DNA from: a virus
IMG/VR virus record: IMGVR_UViG_3300035034_001374
Coordinates: 1 to 21,447 of that record
Direction: 5' to 3' (one strand)
DNA: 21,447 nt
Shown one piece after another: positions 9,687 through 17,364 of this stretch (positions within the stretch are counted from its first letter, which is position 1; every line of letters starts with the position of its first letter). The translations under genes and the position numbers were made by a program. The notes under the pieces are model-generated. The model did no database searches, had not been told where the DNA came from, and saw only the letters and a list, made by a program, of their open reading frames with translations.

Positions 9687-9974
9687 ATGCGCCGAGATAA
9701 GGTATCACTACCAAGCGTGTTTGATAATATTTGGAAGCAGGCTGCAAAGCGTAATTCCGAATTGAATCCATTGTGTGTTTATGCCGATTATACCGGCGGA
9801 CGTTTCCAGCGCATCTATGAGCAGGATAAGCGTTACATTACGATGGGTATCTATGATACTGTAAGTAAAAAGTACAGTATGTTTAACACCATTAATTTGG
9901 TGGGCAATTTTCGCTATAACACTCAGGTTGTGCCACCCGAGTTTAGCGAGATGCGCCGCATAATCTCTGCCTAA
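9687..9974 (+). CDS. Small hypothetical protein, early-type gene antisense within the late block
   Basis: This 95-residue protein does not match a family I recognise. It has no signal peptide or membrane segment. It is basic at the start (MRRDKVSLPSVFDNIWKQAA) and rich in aromatic residues through the middle (YADYTGGRFQRIYEQDKRYI), which suggests a small compact cytoplasmic protein. The gene is convincing: AAGGA at 9675-9679 sits seven bases before the ATG, a consensus sigma-70 promoter lies upstream, and an intrinsic terminator begins 14 bases after the stop. It is the only plus-strand gene among the virion genes, between the lysozyme-like gene and gp25. Its own promoter suggests expression early in infection, unlike its neighbours. 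Possible roles include host takeover or regulation, but nothing in the sequence decides this. Confidence 0.85.
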   Translation: MRRDKVSLPSVFDNIWKQAAKRNSELNPLCVYADYTGGRFQRIYEQDKRYITMGIYDTVSKKYSMFNTINLVGNFRYNTQVVPPEFSEMRRIISA

Positions 9975-9988
9975 ACGTAGAGATACCT

Positions 9989-10013
9989 AAAGGGGCGCTT
10001 GCGCCCCTTTTTT
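9989..10013 (+). terminator. Rho-independent terminator
   Basis: AAAGGGGCGC pairs with GCGCCCCTTT around a TT turn, followed by a run of six T (10008-10013). It lies 14 bases after the stop of the small plus-strand gene. The opposite strand has only three T after the hairpin, so it works best in the plus direction. The T run overlaps the stop codon of the minus-strand lysozyme-like gene, so the hairpin may also mark the 3' end of that transcript. Confidence 0.9.
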
Positions 10014-10482
10014 ACGACAAATTTTCGAAGTATTCTCTTCTAAGTGTACGCAGAGATTCTGCTTGCTGCAAAAAGTTTAAATTATCTTTACCGTTTGCTA
10101 CCTGTATTGACACAGCAGATGGCGTCTGGAATAGTTCGCCTTCGTACGCTCGGCGTGCTGCTAGTTCACTCCTACGGACAACTCGTTCGTTGCGACCATC
10201 TCCCACCCATTCTGCCATCAAATGAGGAACATTTTGGTACATACTTTTATTAAGTGATGCTAACACTTTGCTGCTCAAAAAATTCTCAGTTCCTATATCC
10301 AATGCAAAACTAGCCAGAGCTAATGCTTGATTCTCTGTTATAGGAACTGTTATACTGTCGCGTATGCTGTTATATGCTTGATTGAGATCTGCAATTAATA
10401 TTAGATTAACTGCTATGTCGCCTACGCCATCTTTGAAATCAATTAATATGTTTCCCTTCTTGTCTCTGTAAATTGTGCTCAT
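10012..10482 (-). CDS. Lysozyme-domain-like protein, apparently lacking the catalytic N-terminal part
   Basis: 156 residues. Residues about 30-115 resemble the C-terminal three quarters of the T4/P1-type lysozyme fold (GH24): VPITENQALALASFALDIG, then SSKVLASLN, a Trp at 92, and RRSELAARRAYEGELF. The N-terminal part, which in T4 lysozyme carries the Glu-Asp-Thr catalytic set (E11, D20, T26) within an 'E...D..G..TIGxGH' motif, is not visible. In T4 the lysozyme domain is embedded in gp5, the baseplate hub. Here it is a separate gene directly after gp5 (overlap TAATG), so it may be the split-off tail lysozyme turned into a structural or peptidoglycan-binding part. No membrane segment is seen. 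The fold is a moderately confident call; loss of activity is inferred. Confidence 0.7.
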   Translation of the reverse strand: MSTIYRDKKGNILIDFKDGVGDIAVNLILIADLNQAYNSIRDSITVPITENQALALASFALDIGTENFLSSKVLASLNKSMYQNVPHLMAEWVGDGRNERVVRRSELAARRAYEGELFQTPSAVSIQVANGKDNLNFLQQAESLRTLRREYFENLS

Positions 10483-12581
10483 TAGTCGCCTCCTGCTACT
10501 GCGTCCGGTATTGTTTCTATCCCACGTTTTGCTAGCTCTGTTACAAGTTGCTCTTGCGTTTCTACCTGTGCTGCTATTTCATTAACTACATTTTGTATTT
10601 CTCTGCCTATTGCATCGGTTGCTTCTTGTATTTGTCCTTGTGCGTCGATTACTAATTGTTGCGCCCTTGCTGCTTGTTCAGAAATAATTTTTTGGCTAGC
10701 AATAACTTTTTGGCTAAACGCATTAGTGGTCTCAAAACGGATAGGAGGTAATGCACTAATATAACTAGCAGCAAACGATGATAATCGGTCAATTGCTGCT
10801 GCTTTAATTTGATTTGCTGACTGAAAGTTGTCCGCAATAACACTAAACTGCGTATAATCCGCTAGGGGCTGACTTGCTGGCGCAAACTCCTCAACAAAGG
10901 TACCAGTCGATGCATCAATATAGCCATTGCCTTTAAATATGCCAACTGGTGTAATAGCATCGTCGGGTCTATTTTCGGATGCAGCTAATAAACCAGAACT
11001 TGCTGGCAGATTTGCTATTGCACTTGCGTCTTGTGCTGCTACTATAGCACTTACATCTAGTGGATCTGCTTGACTATGTCCACTGTATGGCTCAGCGGTT
11101 AGCAGTACACCGACAATAGTTGAGATACTTGCACTACGTCCTTCACGCTGGCCGCCGCCTGGTGCATAGCTAACATTACCGGTTGCATCTTTGTTAAATA
11201 ATGGTTCTCCGGGTGGTGCATCTTTTTGCGAACTGGTGCCTATTCTATTTGCTGTCACGCTAGGTGCAGCTGGCATTGCAGGAGGACCACCTGAGTTTAA
11301 AAGTATCTGCGGAGCCGTTATCGATGTTGCAATAATAGATGTTACGTTTACGCCAGCGGTCGCTAATATATTTGTAGATCCGACTAAACTTGATATTTTT
11401 ATTGGACCAATGGTCGATAATAAGTCGATGCCTTTACTACCCCCGGCGGTAGCAGCGAATCTTCCGCCTGAGTTTAATTGGATGTCGCCACCGTTTGCAG
11501 TTATTAGCTGATTAAGAGTTGCGTATTGGCTAATACTTGCAGCGGCATCAAAGTTAATATTACCACCACTACCCTTAGGTCCGATTGCAAGAAATCCTGG
11601 CACTGATCCTACATTGGTTCGTCCTATTGTATCGCCAGCTGCCTTCATGTTAATATTCTGACCTGCTTCAATGTTAATATCCTGGTCTGCACGTAAATTA
11701 AAACTGCCTTTGGCCCGCATGTTTATACTAGACTCGGAATATATTTGTACATCGCCTTGGCTTGTTAATTCAACCCACGCTTTTCCTTTGCGGTTTATAA
11801 TGTATATTGTTCCGTTTTTATCATCAAGTAATATCTGATTTCCTTTAGCTGAACGAATACGAATTAGGCGTGAATCTAAATTATCATCCATAACAAACTG
11901 ATGGCCGGCTAGTCTATTAGTAGCATCATTTGGGTCCCGAGGTCCAGGTGTTAGTATACCAAATACTTCGCTAGGAGATTCCCTACGTGCCCCACTGCTG
12001 CCTGCACCGCGCAAAGGATCTTGTAATAAGCCCTGTGTCACAATCGATTCAGCAAAATCTCCGTGTACCGGTCGAGTGGCATCGTTGTGAGTGGGTCTGC
12101 CATCTAGTTTATTTTTTTCTGCCACAGGCATTTGTAATGCGCTGTCTGAAAAACTCTGACCCGCAGGCATGCCAGGCACCATGTGATTCTTTTTGTCTGA
12201 AAACATGCAGCTTAATATAACAGGATATTTAACGTTGCTTTCGAGAAAACCAACGATTACAAAATTACCCACATCCGGTGGTACCATCCACATGCCGTAA
12301 CTTTTTTGCGTATTTTTGTAATTTTCTACTGGCTCGCGTAATAAATCAGGATCAGTTGACCCAGCAAATGGACTACTCCATATACAGTCAAAGTAGCCAT
12401 CAGTTTTAATACCCACTTTGCTTAATGCGTCGATTCTAACTCGTATGCGGCCCGACAGTGAAAGGTCGCGTGTATCTACTATTTCGCCTATATAGATTCC
12501 AGGAAGGGTCGATTCAGCATTTTGTCTTTTTTTAATCTGATTCGACGAATTGGCACTATTTCTGTTTGTTTTATTACTCAT
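10482..12581 (-). CDS. 5: Baseplate central spike/hub protein gp5
   Basis: 699 residues. Residues about 25-135 form the OB-fold typical of gp5/VgrG-like spikes (PGIYIGEIVDTRD...LSGRIRVRI; then WMVPPDVGNFVIVGF and YPVILSCMF). From about residue 240, IRIRSAKGNQILLDDKNGTI begins the triple-stranded beta-helix, followed by repeats such as VQIYSESSINMRAKGSFNLR and INIEAGQNINMKA. The C-terminal 110 residues are helical and Gln/Ala/Glu-rich and probably form a coiled coil (QLVIDAQGQIQEATDAI). T4 gp5 is 575 residues and has a lysozyme domain between the OB-fold and the helix. That domain is absent here, and a lysozyme-like gene follows immediately. The start overlaps the upstream gene as ATGA. It should pierce the outer membrane during tail contraction. 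Confidence 0.92.
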   Translation of the reverse strand: MSNKTNRNSANSSNQIKKRQNAESTLPGIYIGEIVDTRDLSLSGRIRVRIDALSKVGIKTDGYFDCIWSSPFAGSTDPDLLREPVENYKNTQKSYGMWMVPPDVGNFVIVGFLESNVKYPVILSCMFSDKKNHMVPGMPAGQSFSDSALQMPVAEKNKLDGRPTHNDATRPVHGDFAESIVTQGLLQDPLRGAGSSGARRESPSEVFGILTPGPRDPNDATNRLAGHQFVMDDNLDSRLIRIRSAKGNQILLDDKNGTIYIINRKGKAWVELTSQGDVQIYSESSINMRAKGSFNLRADQDINIEAGQNINMKAAGDTIGRTNVGSVPGFLAIGPKGSGGNINFDAAASISQYATLNQLITANGGDIQLNSGGRFAATAGGSKGIDLLSTIGPIKISSLVGSTNILATAGVNVTSIIATSITAPQILLNSGGPPAMPAAPSVTANRIGTSSQKDAPPGEPLFNKDATGNVSYAPGGGQREGRSASISTIVGVLLTAEPYSGHSQADPLDVSAIVAAQDASAIANLPASSGLLAASENRPDDAITPVGIFKGNGYIDASTGTFVEEFAPASQPLADYTQFSVIADNFQSANQIKAAAIDRLSSFAASYISALPPIRFETTNAFSQKVIASQKIISEQAARAQQLVIDAQGQIQEATDAIGREIQNVVNEIAAQVETQEQLVTELAKRGIETIPDAVAGGD

Positions 12582-14935
12582 GGTGGCGGATCACTCTCTA
12601 GTGGTTCATCTTCAATTATTGGCTCTATTAGATTATATAGTTTGTGCGCGTTCACTGTTACTGTGTAAACTCCGCCGCTGAAAGAATTAACTACGTTTAA
12701 CATTCTGTATACACCAGAAAATGTACGCGATCCTTTGTTAAATTGTCTATATCCCGAATTATTATCTTCGTCGTCTACATCTGAATCAAATAACTCCGGT
12801 TGCTTAATATGTAAATAGAACTGAGCATCTCGTCGGCGGTCTGTTAAACGAACATGATCCGGCAGTAATAATGATGTCCTTGCTAGGTACCAAGGATCGC
12901 CCCGCAGAGTTAATTCTACTTGTAACAAAAAGATTGATCTTTCTATGTTAGCAGATTTTGCTGTAAAAAATCCCTGAGTATTTTTAATCACATTGTTAGC
13001 ACTTTGCACATTAGGCTTTTCAAAGCTAGTGTCCTTAGACATTGTTAGAGGATCAATGTCTCCAGCTGCAATTGGCACAAATGAATCGTCTAGTGTATCC
13101 AGGCTGAATGCAATATCATCTTCGTCTAATAGATCTGAAATAAATGTTGCATCAGTAGGTGCAATAGGAGGGGCAAAATTTTCCGGATTTTCGGTAAATG
13201 TTGTTACTATGCTATTTGCTTGGATTACTTGATCTGTTGTTAAATTTCTAACTCGCGACTCTGCTGCTTCTGGATTATTGTCGATCTCATTTCTAAGTGT
13301 AACCGGGTCAATCTCAACTGCTTTTGCTAATTGATCAATGAACACCAGCCGACCAGGACTCGGTGTTGCTCCCGGCGAAGTTATAGCTATAAAATTATTA
13401 AGTAGGTTTTCTCTTTTAGCAATGTCAGCAGTAACTTGTTCCTGCGTTGTATTGATGTTCGGATTTGCTTTAACAGCAGAAACTGTAGCATGCTCACCTA
13501 TTGATCCACCCAATGATGTAGTTAATAGTGCTATGCCCGACGTAAGTTCTAAGTCTAAATTCAGAATCTGATCATTCATTCCTGTAAACAAATAATGATA
13601 TGCCTTAGATAGCGAGTTACTCTGACGATAATTTAATGTTCGGGCTACTGCAAAGTCACGAGTAATAACTGTTTCGGTTTCCTTGTCTGATGTATCGTTA
13701 CGACTAGTTTGATATAAAAACGGGGTAAACGTAATCAAGCGTCTATATATTTTACGCTTAGGGTCGAACTCTCCGAGGCGTAGATCTGTTTTAACATCAA
13801 AATAGGTAGCAAAGCCTTTTTTCATTGCTTGCTCAACGTTGTCAGTTTTTTCGTTTAGATCTTTGTTATCTCGCTCTGTTAGTGCGCGGAATATTGGCGA
13901 CATACTTAATAGGTTACGTATATATTTAATTATGCTGTCGCCCTCGTTAGCATACAATACAAACTCTGAGGGGATGGATTCCTGTGCTCTATTAGTAAAT
14001 ATCGGCTGCTGGTCTTTTTCGTTGCGGTATTCAGGAATTGTATATGACTCAACTTGATTTTCTGTATTCGGTCTAACAGATTGTTCAACTTCTGAGTCTA
14101 ACGGTGTTTCGATAAATCCTGGGAATTTTAATTTAAGTGGTGTTTCTTGTTGGCCGTTAGAATTTTCAATTGGCGCTGACGTATCGTCTAATAACTCGCT
14201 AGTATCAATTGTGTACACATCTGAAAATATTGCATCAACATTATCAGCTGCCGAGTTTAGTTTAATTTCTAAATCTCTTAGATATGTTTCAATATTTTTA
14301 CCATGTGTTTGATGTGTCTGTTTAAATTTAAACAGAAAGTTTGCCCGCGCCATGTCTTCTAAAATAATACCCTTAACATTATACTTTGCACCAGTCGAAT
14401 CAACATTTGCTTGTATGTCAGTGAGGTACACTTTATAATAATATGGTCCAGCTATAACAACAGGCTTGCCGCTGTCTTCTTCATTTTCTGCGTACGACTC
14501 GTCGTCCTCATCATAAGAGTATCCCTGAAAACGTATTTCTAATACCACCGACAAATCGCTAGATGACTCGTAACCTAAATATTGTTTTGCTAACAGTAAC
14601 TGATCTAAAAATGATACGCTGTTTGGCTCTATTAACGTAAATTCTACTGTTCGTTGTATTAGTCGTTCAGGTGCGCTAGCTGCCTCAAGGGTAAGATCGT
14701 CTATTTGAAGATTTGTTACGCCTGTTTGTGCTAGTATAACAGCGTTATTCTTAGTTATAAAATTGTTTAGATTAAAATCCGGATTTTCTAAATCACCGTC
14801 ACTTAGTGCATTCATAACATCTCTACGGAACAATATCATTCGTATATTATAAGTAGGACTGTCAAAGAAATCTAATGCGTTGGCATACACCGGTCCGACA
14901 ATAGGATCTTTATATTCTAAATCAGATAATTGCAT
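12578..14935 (-). CDS. Baseplate structural protein, possible hub (gp27-like position)
   Basis: 785 residues, encoded between gp53 and gp5 with a one-base gap on one side and an ATGA overlap on the other. I cannot assign it to a named T4 protein with certainty. Two features suggest a tail hub. FTLIEPNSVSFLDQLLLA near residues 98-115 resembles the 'EP.g.sfl..L' element of hub proteins. The C-terminus (GSRTFSGVYRMLNVVNSFSG followed by GVYTVTVNAHKLY) resembles the 'GxYrV..V.h.fs.G.yt' segment of gp27/gpD-like hubs. The middle (about 230-330 and 590-650) is acidic and probably flexible. In related marine T4-like phages a large protein in this place is often annotated as a virion structural or VrlC-like protein. 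Structural role is confident; hub identity is inference. Confidence 0.75.
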   Translation of the reverse strand: MQLSDLEYKDPIVGPVYANALDFFDSPTYNIRMILFRRDVMNALSDGDLENPDFNLNNFITKNNAVILAQTGVTNLQIDDLTLEAASAPERLIQRTVEFTLIEPNSVSFLDQLLLAKQYLGYESSSDLSVVLEIRFQGYSYDEDDESYAENEEDSGKPVVIAGPYYYKVYLTDIQANVDSTGAKYNVKGIILEDMARANFLFKFKQTHQTHGKNIETYLRDLEIKLNSAADNVDAIFSDVYTIDTSELLDDTSAPIENSNGQQETPLKLKFPGFIETPLDSEVEQSVRPNTENQVESYTIPEYRNEKDQQPIFTNRAQESIPSEFVLYANEGDSIIKYIRNLLSMSPIFRALTERDNKDLNEKTDNVEQAMKKGFATYFDVKTDLRLGEFDPKRKIYRRLITFTPFLYQTSRNDTSDKETETVITRDFAVARTLNYRQSNSLSKAYHYLFTGMNDQILNLDLELTSGIALLTTSLGGSIGEHATVSAVKANPNINTTQEQVTADIAKRENLLNNFIAITSPGATPSPGRLVFIDQLAKAVEIDPVTLRNEIDNNPEAAESRVRNLTTDQVIQANSIVTTFTENPENFAPPIAPTDATFISDLLDEDDIAFSLDTLDDSFVPIAAGDIDPLTMSKDTSFEKPNVQSANNVIKNTQGFFTAKSANIERSIFLLQVELTLRGDPWYLARTSLLLPDHVRLTDRRRDAQFYLHIKQPELFDSDVDDEDNNSGYRQFNKGSRTFSGVYRMLNVVNSFSGGVYTVTVNAHKLYNLIEPIIEDEPLESDPPP

Positions 14936-14936
14936 C

Positions 14937-15239
14937 TTATCCCTGCTGTGTGATACGGCGTACTGCTTGCTGACTTGGTAAGATTATTGTTTTTCCTGCC
15001 GAAAAATCTCTTAGAGGATCTCGCAGACTATCCGGGTTACGGAGGAAAAATACCCACCACAATCTCGATTCGCCGTATATATTGTGTGCTAGGAGATCTG
15101 GTCGTTGGTCATATGCGGTATCAATGAGGTACTCTTCGTCGGCAGCAGAAGGCCGAATCGATGGTAGATTATTGATACCCATAAACTGCTTGAGTAAAAT
15201 TTCGGGGTTACGAATAAATGAATTTGATGCAGTAGGCAT
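14937..15239 (-). CDS. 53: Baseplate wedge subunit gp53
   Basis: 100 residues, shorter than T4 gp53 (196). The central block YDQRPDLLAHNIYGESRLWW followed by VFFLRNPD, then RDPLRDFSAGKTIILPSQ, is the gp53 signature and resembles a LysM-like fold ('RPD.L...yG....WW', '.DP..DF..G..i.iP'). In T4, gp53 clamps the wedge onto the central hub. The gene starts within the gp48 stop (TAATG) and ends one base before the next start, so it is co-translated with its neighbours. The short length probably reflects absence of the T4 C-terminal extension. Confidence 0.88.
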   Translation of the reverse strand: MPTASNSFIRNPEILLKQFMGINNLPSIRPSAADEEYLIDTAYDQRPDLLAHNIYGESRLWWVFFLRNPDSLRDPLRDFSAGKTIILPSQQAVRRITQQG

Positions 15240-16165
15240 TAGATAAATCCATCCTTGTAGTTAGCCCCGTTTGCTAATCCATCTATGCTAAACTTTTTAC
15301 GTAATTTACGAGGTGTGTAATATGGCATTAGGTTAACACTAATTCGTGCTTCGGTTGGAACGTAAGTAGTTGTTTTGTCTTCTACTACTACCGGAACATA
15401 ATCAACGTTGTCAGCATATTCCATCGTGTACGAAGCTACTACTACAGGTACTTTATTAAATCCATGATCGCCTAAGTACTCGAACAACATAACAGGCGGT
15501 GGCGTGCCGTAACGTGCCATACCATCGTCATCTTCTCGCAGGCTTTCTTCGCCATAGTAAGACTTAGTAACTACCTTTAAGAATGTTAACACAGCTAAAA
15601 GATAACGCGCTTCGTAAATATTATTGGCTGTAAATGGTGCTGTTACAGGAAAACTATTATCAACGCCACGACTTTTTATGTATGAAGGAATTGCATAGTT
15701 TGAGCCAACTAGTTCATGCATGTGGTAATCAGCACTACTTGTAATAAAAATTGTAGGAGTATATTGCCATACCAAGCCGCCACTTGCCTCAATCGGTGCT
15801 AATAGATAATCACCGAATGCATCTGACAATGGCGTATTTCCGGCACGTTTATACAGCGTTTCAATTCCGCCGTTCTTTGGGCGCAACCTGGCTCGCCAGT
15901 CGTATGATCGGTTTAGCTCAGCTGAGCCAACGTCGCCGGTTGTTGCTGCTGGTTGCGTAAACGTGTCGAATTCTGCGTTAAATGCTGCTCGGTCTATTCC
16001 GTTTACATCATTGCCGAATCTGCTAGCACTTGCGCTAGATAGTGGTCCTAGCCCAGGAAAAGCCTCAGTTAAAATAGTGTTTGCACCGCTGCGAAACGGT
16101 TGAGGCAATCTATTAACTTTGTCCTTAGCAAGCTCGCTTAGTGTTTTTGATAAAAATGACATCAT
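15239..16165 (-). CDS. 48: Tail tube/baseplate junction protein gp48
   Basis: 308 residues; T4 gp48 is 364. The family is recognised from GGLVWQYTPTIFITSSADYH, the 'FTANNIYEARYLLAVLTFLK' segment, GTPPPVMLFEYLG and the closing MPYYTPRKLRKKFSIDGLANG. In T4, gp48 sits on the hub and starts tube assembly, so it links the baseplate proteins here to the tail tube. Two ATGs are adjacent (16165 and 16162); AGGAG lies three bases before the first and six before the second, so the second may be the true start. A GATAAATA box lies 17 bases upstream of 16165. It overlaps gp53 by one base. Confidence 0.92.
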   Translation of the reverse strand: MMSFLSKTLSELAKDKVNRLPQPFRSGANTILTEAFPGLGPLSSASASRFGNDVNGIDRAAFNAEFDTFTQPAATTGDVGSAELNRSYDWRARLRPKNGGIETLYKRAGNTPLSDAFGDYLLAPIEASGGLVWQYTPTIFITSSADYHMHELVGSNYAIPSYIKSRGVDNSFPVTAPFTANNIYEARYLLAVLTFLKVVTKSYYGEESLREDDDGMARYGTPPPVMLFEYLGDHGFNKVPVVVASYTMEYADNVDYVPVVVEDKTTTYVPTEARISVNLMPYYTPRKLRKKFSIDGLANGANYKDGFI

Positions 16166-16182
16166 TATCTCCTGTTACAGTG

Positions 16183-16190
16183 TATTTATC
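16183..16190 (-). promoter_or_regulatory. Candidate T4-type late promoter box for gp48 and downstream baseplate genes
   Basis: GATAAATA on the minus strand, one base from the T4 late consensus, in the 40-base gap between the glycosyltransferase-like gene and gp48. Transcription would start near 16177, giving a leader of about 12 bases that contains the AGGAG ribosome site. Geometry and strand fit a late promoter for gp48-gp53-785 aa-gp5-lysozyme-like. It matches the box before gp25. Confidence 0.6.
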
Positions 16191-16205
16191 AGAGAGATTA
16201 ACTGC

Positions 16206-17276
16206 TTACTTTACAGTATCTTGCATGCATTTTACAAAACTATCAACTAAGAATTCCCTATTAAATAATAAATCATGGTTATGCTTAATTATATCCTGGT
16301 CAGGCTCGTGCTTGTCTAGTACGTTTTCACATATAAATTTAACCTGGTTGTGGTAGTCAAGGTGGTCGTATTTAAATTGGAAGCGAAAACCAAACTCTTC
16401 TAATTTGGTCTGTATGCCTTTGCACCCAACCGGTAAACTGCCGCTGCCGGTTATAAAGCTCTTAAACGTTTTTTCTGTAGGGAATATATGATCTTGATAA
16501 GTCTCTAAAGCTATATGCCATTTGTATTTGCCGTACCAAGCTGGCTCAACTGCATTCATATGTATTTTCCCTAGTCGTGTGCCCGGTATAGCTCTAGGAA
16601 ATATATTATCTCGTATTACAGAATACTGGCTTAAATTATCTGGATTGAGGTTAGGGCCGTGCCAAAAATCAAGAGGTACTGTCTTGCCAGTATGTATTAT
16701 AGTAGACCAATCGCAGCGATCAAGATACCCGTAATCATGTAAGCACTGGATCGCTGCGATTCGATGCTGTCTGGGATTACGGTTAGGAATTATGGCTAGT
16801 TTTTTATAATTAGGCGCAGAATAGTTATATAATGTAGAATCATGTTTGGTTAAACTGTATACATGTAGCATAAAAATAGGCAGATGATGCTGATCTGTAT
16901 TAAACCCTGACGATAATAATTTAGATTTTTCTGGCAAGATTTCTAGTTTGTTAAATCGATAACCTCCTTCAGTTGTATCAGATATAAGAAGATTATACCT
17001 ATCTAGCTGTTTTAATAGTCTAGGCGGCAACGACAATAAATCATTGGTAAACACTTCGTAAATACATTCGTCGCTAGTGTCCATATTGAACAATGAGCAA
17101 GGCGTCGTGTTTATTTCTATACCAGTAGCTGATAATTTTTTTAGCAGAGTGGTGCTGAATTCTGTTCGCATGGTGTCGTACACCTGCTCAAATGGTGTAG
17201 GTCGACTGGTAAACAACGACTCAACAAAACCTAAATTCATTTTTTGTTGTGGTAACGCTGCCGGTTTAATTATCAT
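16206..17276 (-). CDS. Putative glycosyltransferase-like protein (fucosyltransferase-like C-terminus)
   Basis: 356 residues. The C-terminal third holds ALETYQDHIFPTEKTFKSFI, then GSGSLPVGCKGIQTKLEEFG followed by FRF. This resembles the nucleotide-sugar-binding segment of GT10-like and related phage glycosyltransferases ('ET......TEKtfK.......Pfi..G..g....L...GF.tF'). The N-terminal two thirds are not recognisable; there is a basic 'IIPNRNPRQHRIAAIQCLHD' segment near residues 165-185. No signal peptide or membrane segment is seen. It lies at the head of the minus-strand block, 40 bases before gp48, and diverges from gene 55. It could modify a virion protein, DNA or host surface sugars; the acceptor is unknown. 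In place of the usual 'qPFI' the sequence has GSLPVG, so activity is not certain. The ATG at 17276 has only a weak GGA upstream; M13 is an alternative start. Confidence 0.6.
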   Translation of the reverse strand: MIIKPAALPQQKMNLGFVESLFTSRPTPFEQVYDTMRTEFSTTLLKKLSATGIEINTTPCSLFNMDTSDECIYEVFTNDLLSLPPRLLKQLDRYNLLISDTTEGGYRFNKLEILPEKSKLLSSGFNTDQHHLPIFMLHVYSLTKHDSTLYNYSAPNYKKLAIIPNRNPRQHRIAAIQCLHDYGYLDRCDWSTIIHTGKTVPLDFWHGPNLNPDNLSQYSVIRDNIFPRAIPGTRLGKIHMNAVEPAWYGKYKWHIALETYQDHIFPTEKTFKSFITGSGSLPVGCKGIQTKLEEFGFRFQFKYDHLDYHNQVKFICENVLDKHEPDQDIIKHNHDLLFNREFLVDSFVKCMQDTVK

Positions 17277-17304
17277 CTTTATCCATTTTCTGGCCTAGAA
17301 TTAG

Positions 17305-17332
17305 TTGACATACGCTATATATAGTGTATACT
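17305..17332 (+). promoter_or_regulatory. Sigma-70 promoter for gene 55
   Basis: TTGACA (17305-17310) and TATACT (17327-17332), spaced by 16 bases, with TG before the -10. Only one base departs from consensus. Transcription should start near 17339, about 26 bases before the GTG start. The same spacing and TGTATA(A/C)T form occur in the promoter of the small gene at 9687, suggesting a shared early class. Confidence 0.8.
17316..17323 (-). promoter_or_regulatory. Weak candidate late promoter box for the glycosyltransferase-like gene
   Basis: TATATATA, one base from TATAAATA, lies 40 bases before the start at 17276 and inside the spacer of the gene 55 promoter. It is part of the 10-base palindrome CTATATATAG (17315-17324), so strand is ambiguous. 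AT-rich palindromes are common by chance, so this is a tentative call. Confidence 0.2.
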
Positions 17333-17353
17333 TAGTACTTAATAATAATATGC

Positions 17354-17358
17354 AGGAG
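17354..17358 (+). promoter_or_regulatory. Ribosome binding site that fixes the GTG start of gene 55
   Basis: AGGAG ends six bases before the GTG at 17365. The upstream in-frame ATG at 17350 has no such site, and the TTG at 17305 is the -35 hexamer of the promoter. The GTG is therefore the best start. Confidence 0.75.
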
Positions 17359-17364
17359 TTCTTC

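Noticed and set aside
9577-9771. 64-codon minus-strand frame before gp25 and a 67-codon plus-strand frame at 9562-9765
   Set aside because: Both overlap the promoter and start of the small plus-strand gene, have no ribosome site, and their sequences resemble no protein.
17305-17364. Start of gene 55 at the TTG at 17305
   Set aside because: That TTG is the first part of the promoter -35 hexamer; the GTG at 17365 has AGGAG six bases upstream.
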